NCBI GenBank assembly: GCA_007135745.1
Contig: SLIH01000425.1
Location: 1 to 6,984 of the forward strand
DNA: 6,984 nt
Direction: 5' to 3'
DNA from: Halomonas sp.
GTDB lineage: Bacteria; Pseudomonadota; Gammaproteobacteria; Pseudomonadales; Oleiphilaceae
Numbering within the stretch: the stretch's first letter is position 1; the number at the start of each line of letters is the position of its first letter. This document shows, in pieces, positions 6,920-6,984 of this stretch. The position numbers were made by a program, and so were the translations under genes. The notes beneath the pieces were generated by a model. The model ran no database searches and was not told where the DNA came from. It was given only the letters and a program-made list of their open reading frames with translations.

Positions 6920-6984
6920 TGGCGTCCCCTAGGGGAGTCGAACCCCTGTTACCGCCGTGAAAGGGCGGTGTCCTAGGCCACTAG
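6920..6984 (-). tRNA. tRNA-Glu (anticodon UUC), 5' end beyond the window
   Basis: Read on the minus strand, 65 of an expected 76 or so bases are present. The anticodon stem CCGCC/GGCGG encloses the loop CTTTCAC, giving anticodon TTC (complement of 6959-6961) for glutamate codons. The T arm is AGGGG-TTCGACT-CCCCT. The 3' acceptor strand AGGGGAC is followed by discriminator G and an encoded CCA ending at 6920. The 5' acceptor strand and start of the D arm lie outside the window. The transcript would run into the hairpin at 6877-6913. Confidence 0.95.

Noticed and set aside
6920..6984. tRNA-Glu 3' end as a possible integration site
   Set aside because: tRNA genes are common attachment sites, but no integrase, duplicated tRNA end or foreign-looking genes are visible in the window.

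Overview
The window looks like chromosomal DNA of a fairly GC-rich gammaproteobacterium, probably a marine or halophilic relative of Marinobacter, Halomonas or Pseudomonas. That placement is an impression from gene content (a PreP-type M16 protease, a double-length PTPS protein, a CCA-encoding tRNA-Glu) and base usage. No database comparison was possible. There is no sign of a transposon, prophage gene, integrase or CRISPR array.

Layout, left to right. At 1-1992 on the minus strand lies the N-terminal two thirds of a presequence-protease-like M16C metallopeptidase, which runs off the left edge. A 283-base divergent gap with a candidate promoter follows. Next are three plus-strand genes whose products all look membrane-associated: a two-helix membrane protein with a TTG start (2276-2797), an exported or anchored PEGA plus MORN-repeat protein (2934-4166), and a response regulator ending in coiled coils and a C-terminal membrane helix (4214-5296). 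The regulator's stop codon overlaps the stop codon of a convergent MobA/MocA-like nucleotidyltransferase (5293-5946, minus). Divergent from that, with only 30 bases between the start codons as called, is a double-length 6-pyruvoyl/6-carboxytetrahydropterin synthase-family protein (5977-6837, plus). A strong hairpin with A and T tracts on its two sides separates it from a tRNA-Glu(UUC) gene on the minus strand, cut by the right edge.

How the genes may work together. The outer genes look like ordinary housekeeping functions: proteolysis, cofactor or pterin metabolism, and translation. The middle block 2276-5296 is the part worth attention. Its products are a small polytopic membrane protein, an envelope repeat protein, and a response regulator with no DNA-binding or enzymatic output domain that appears fixed to the inner membrane by its tail. 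They may form an envelope-linked signalling or scaffold module, but only co-orientation and shared membrane character support this. The second notable item is the PTPS-like protein, whose two halves carry complementary subsets of the catalytic residues.
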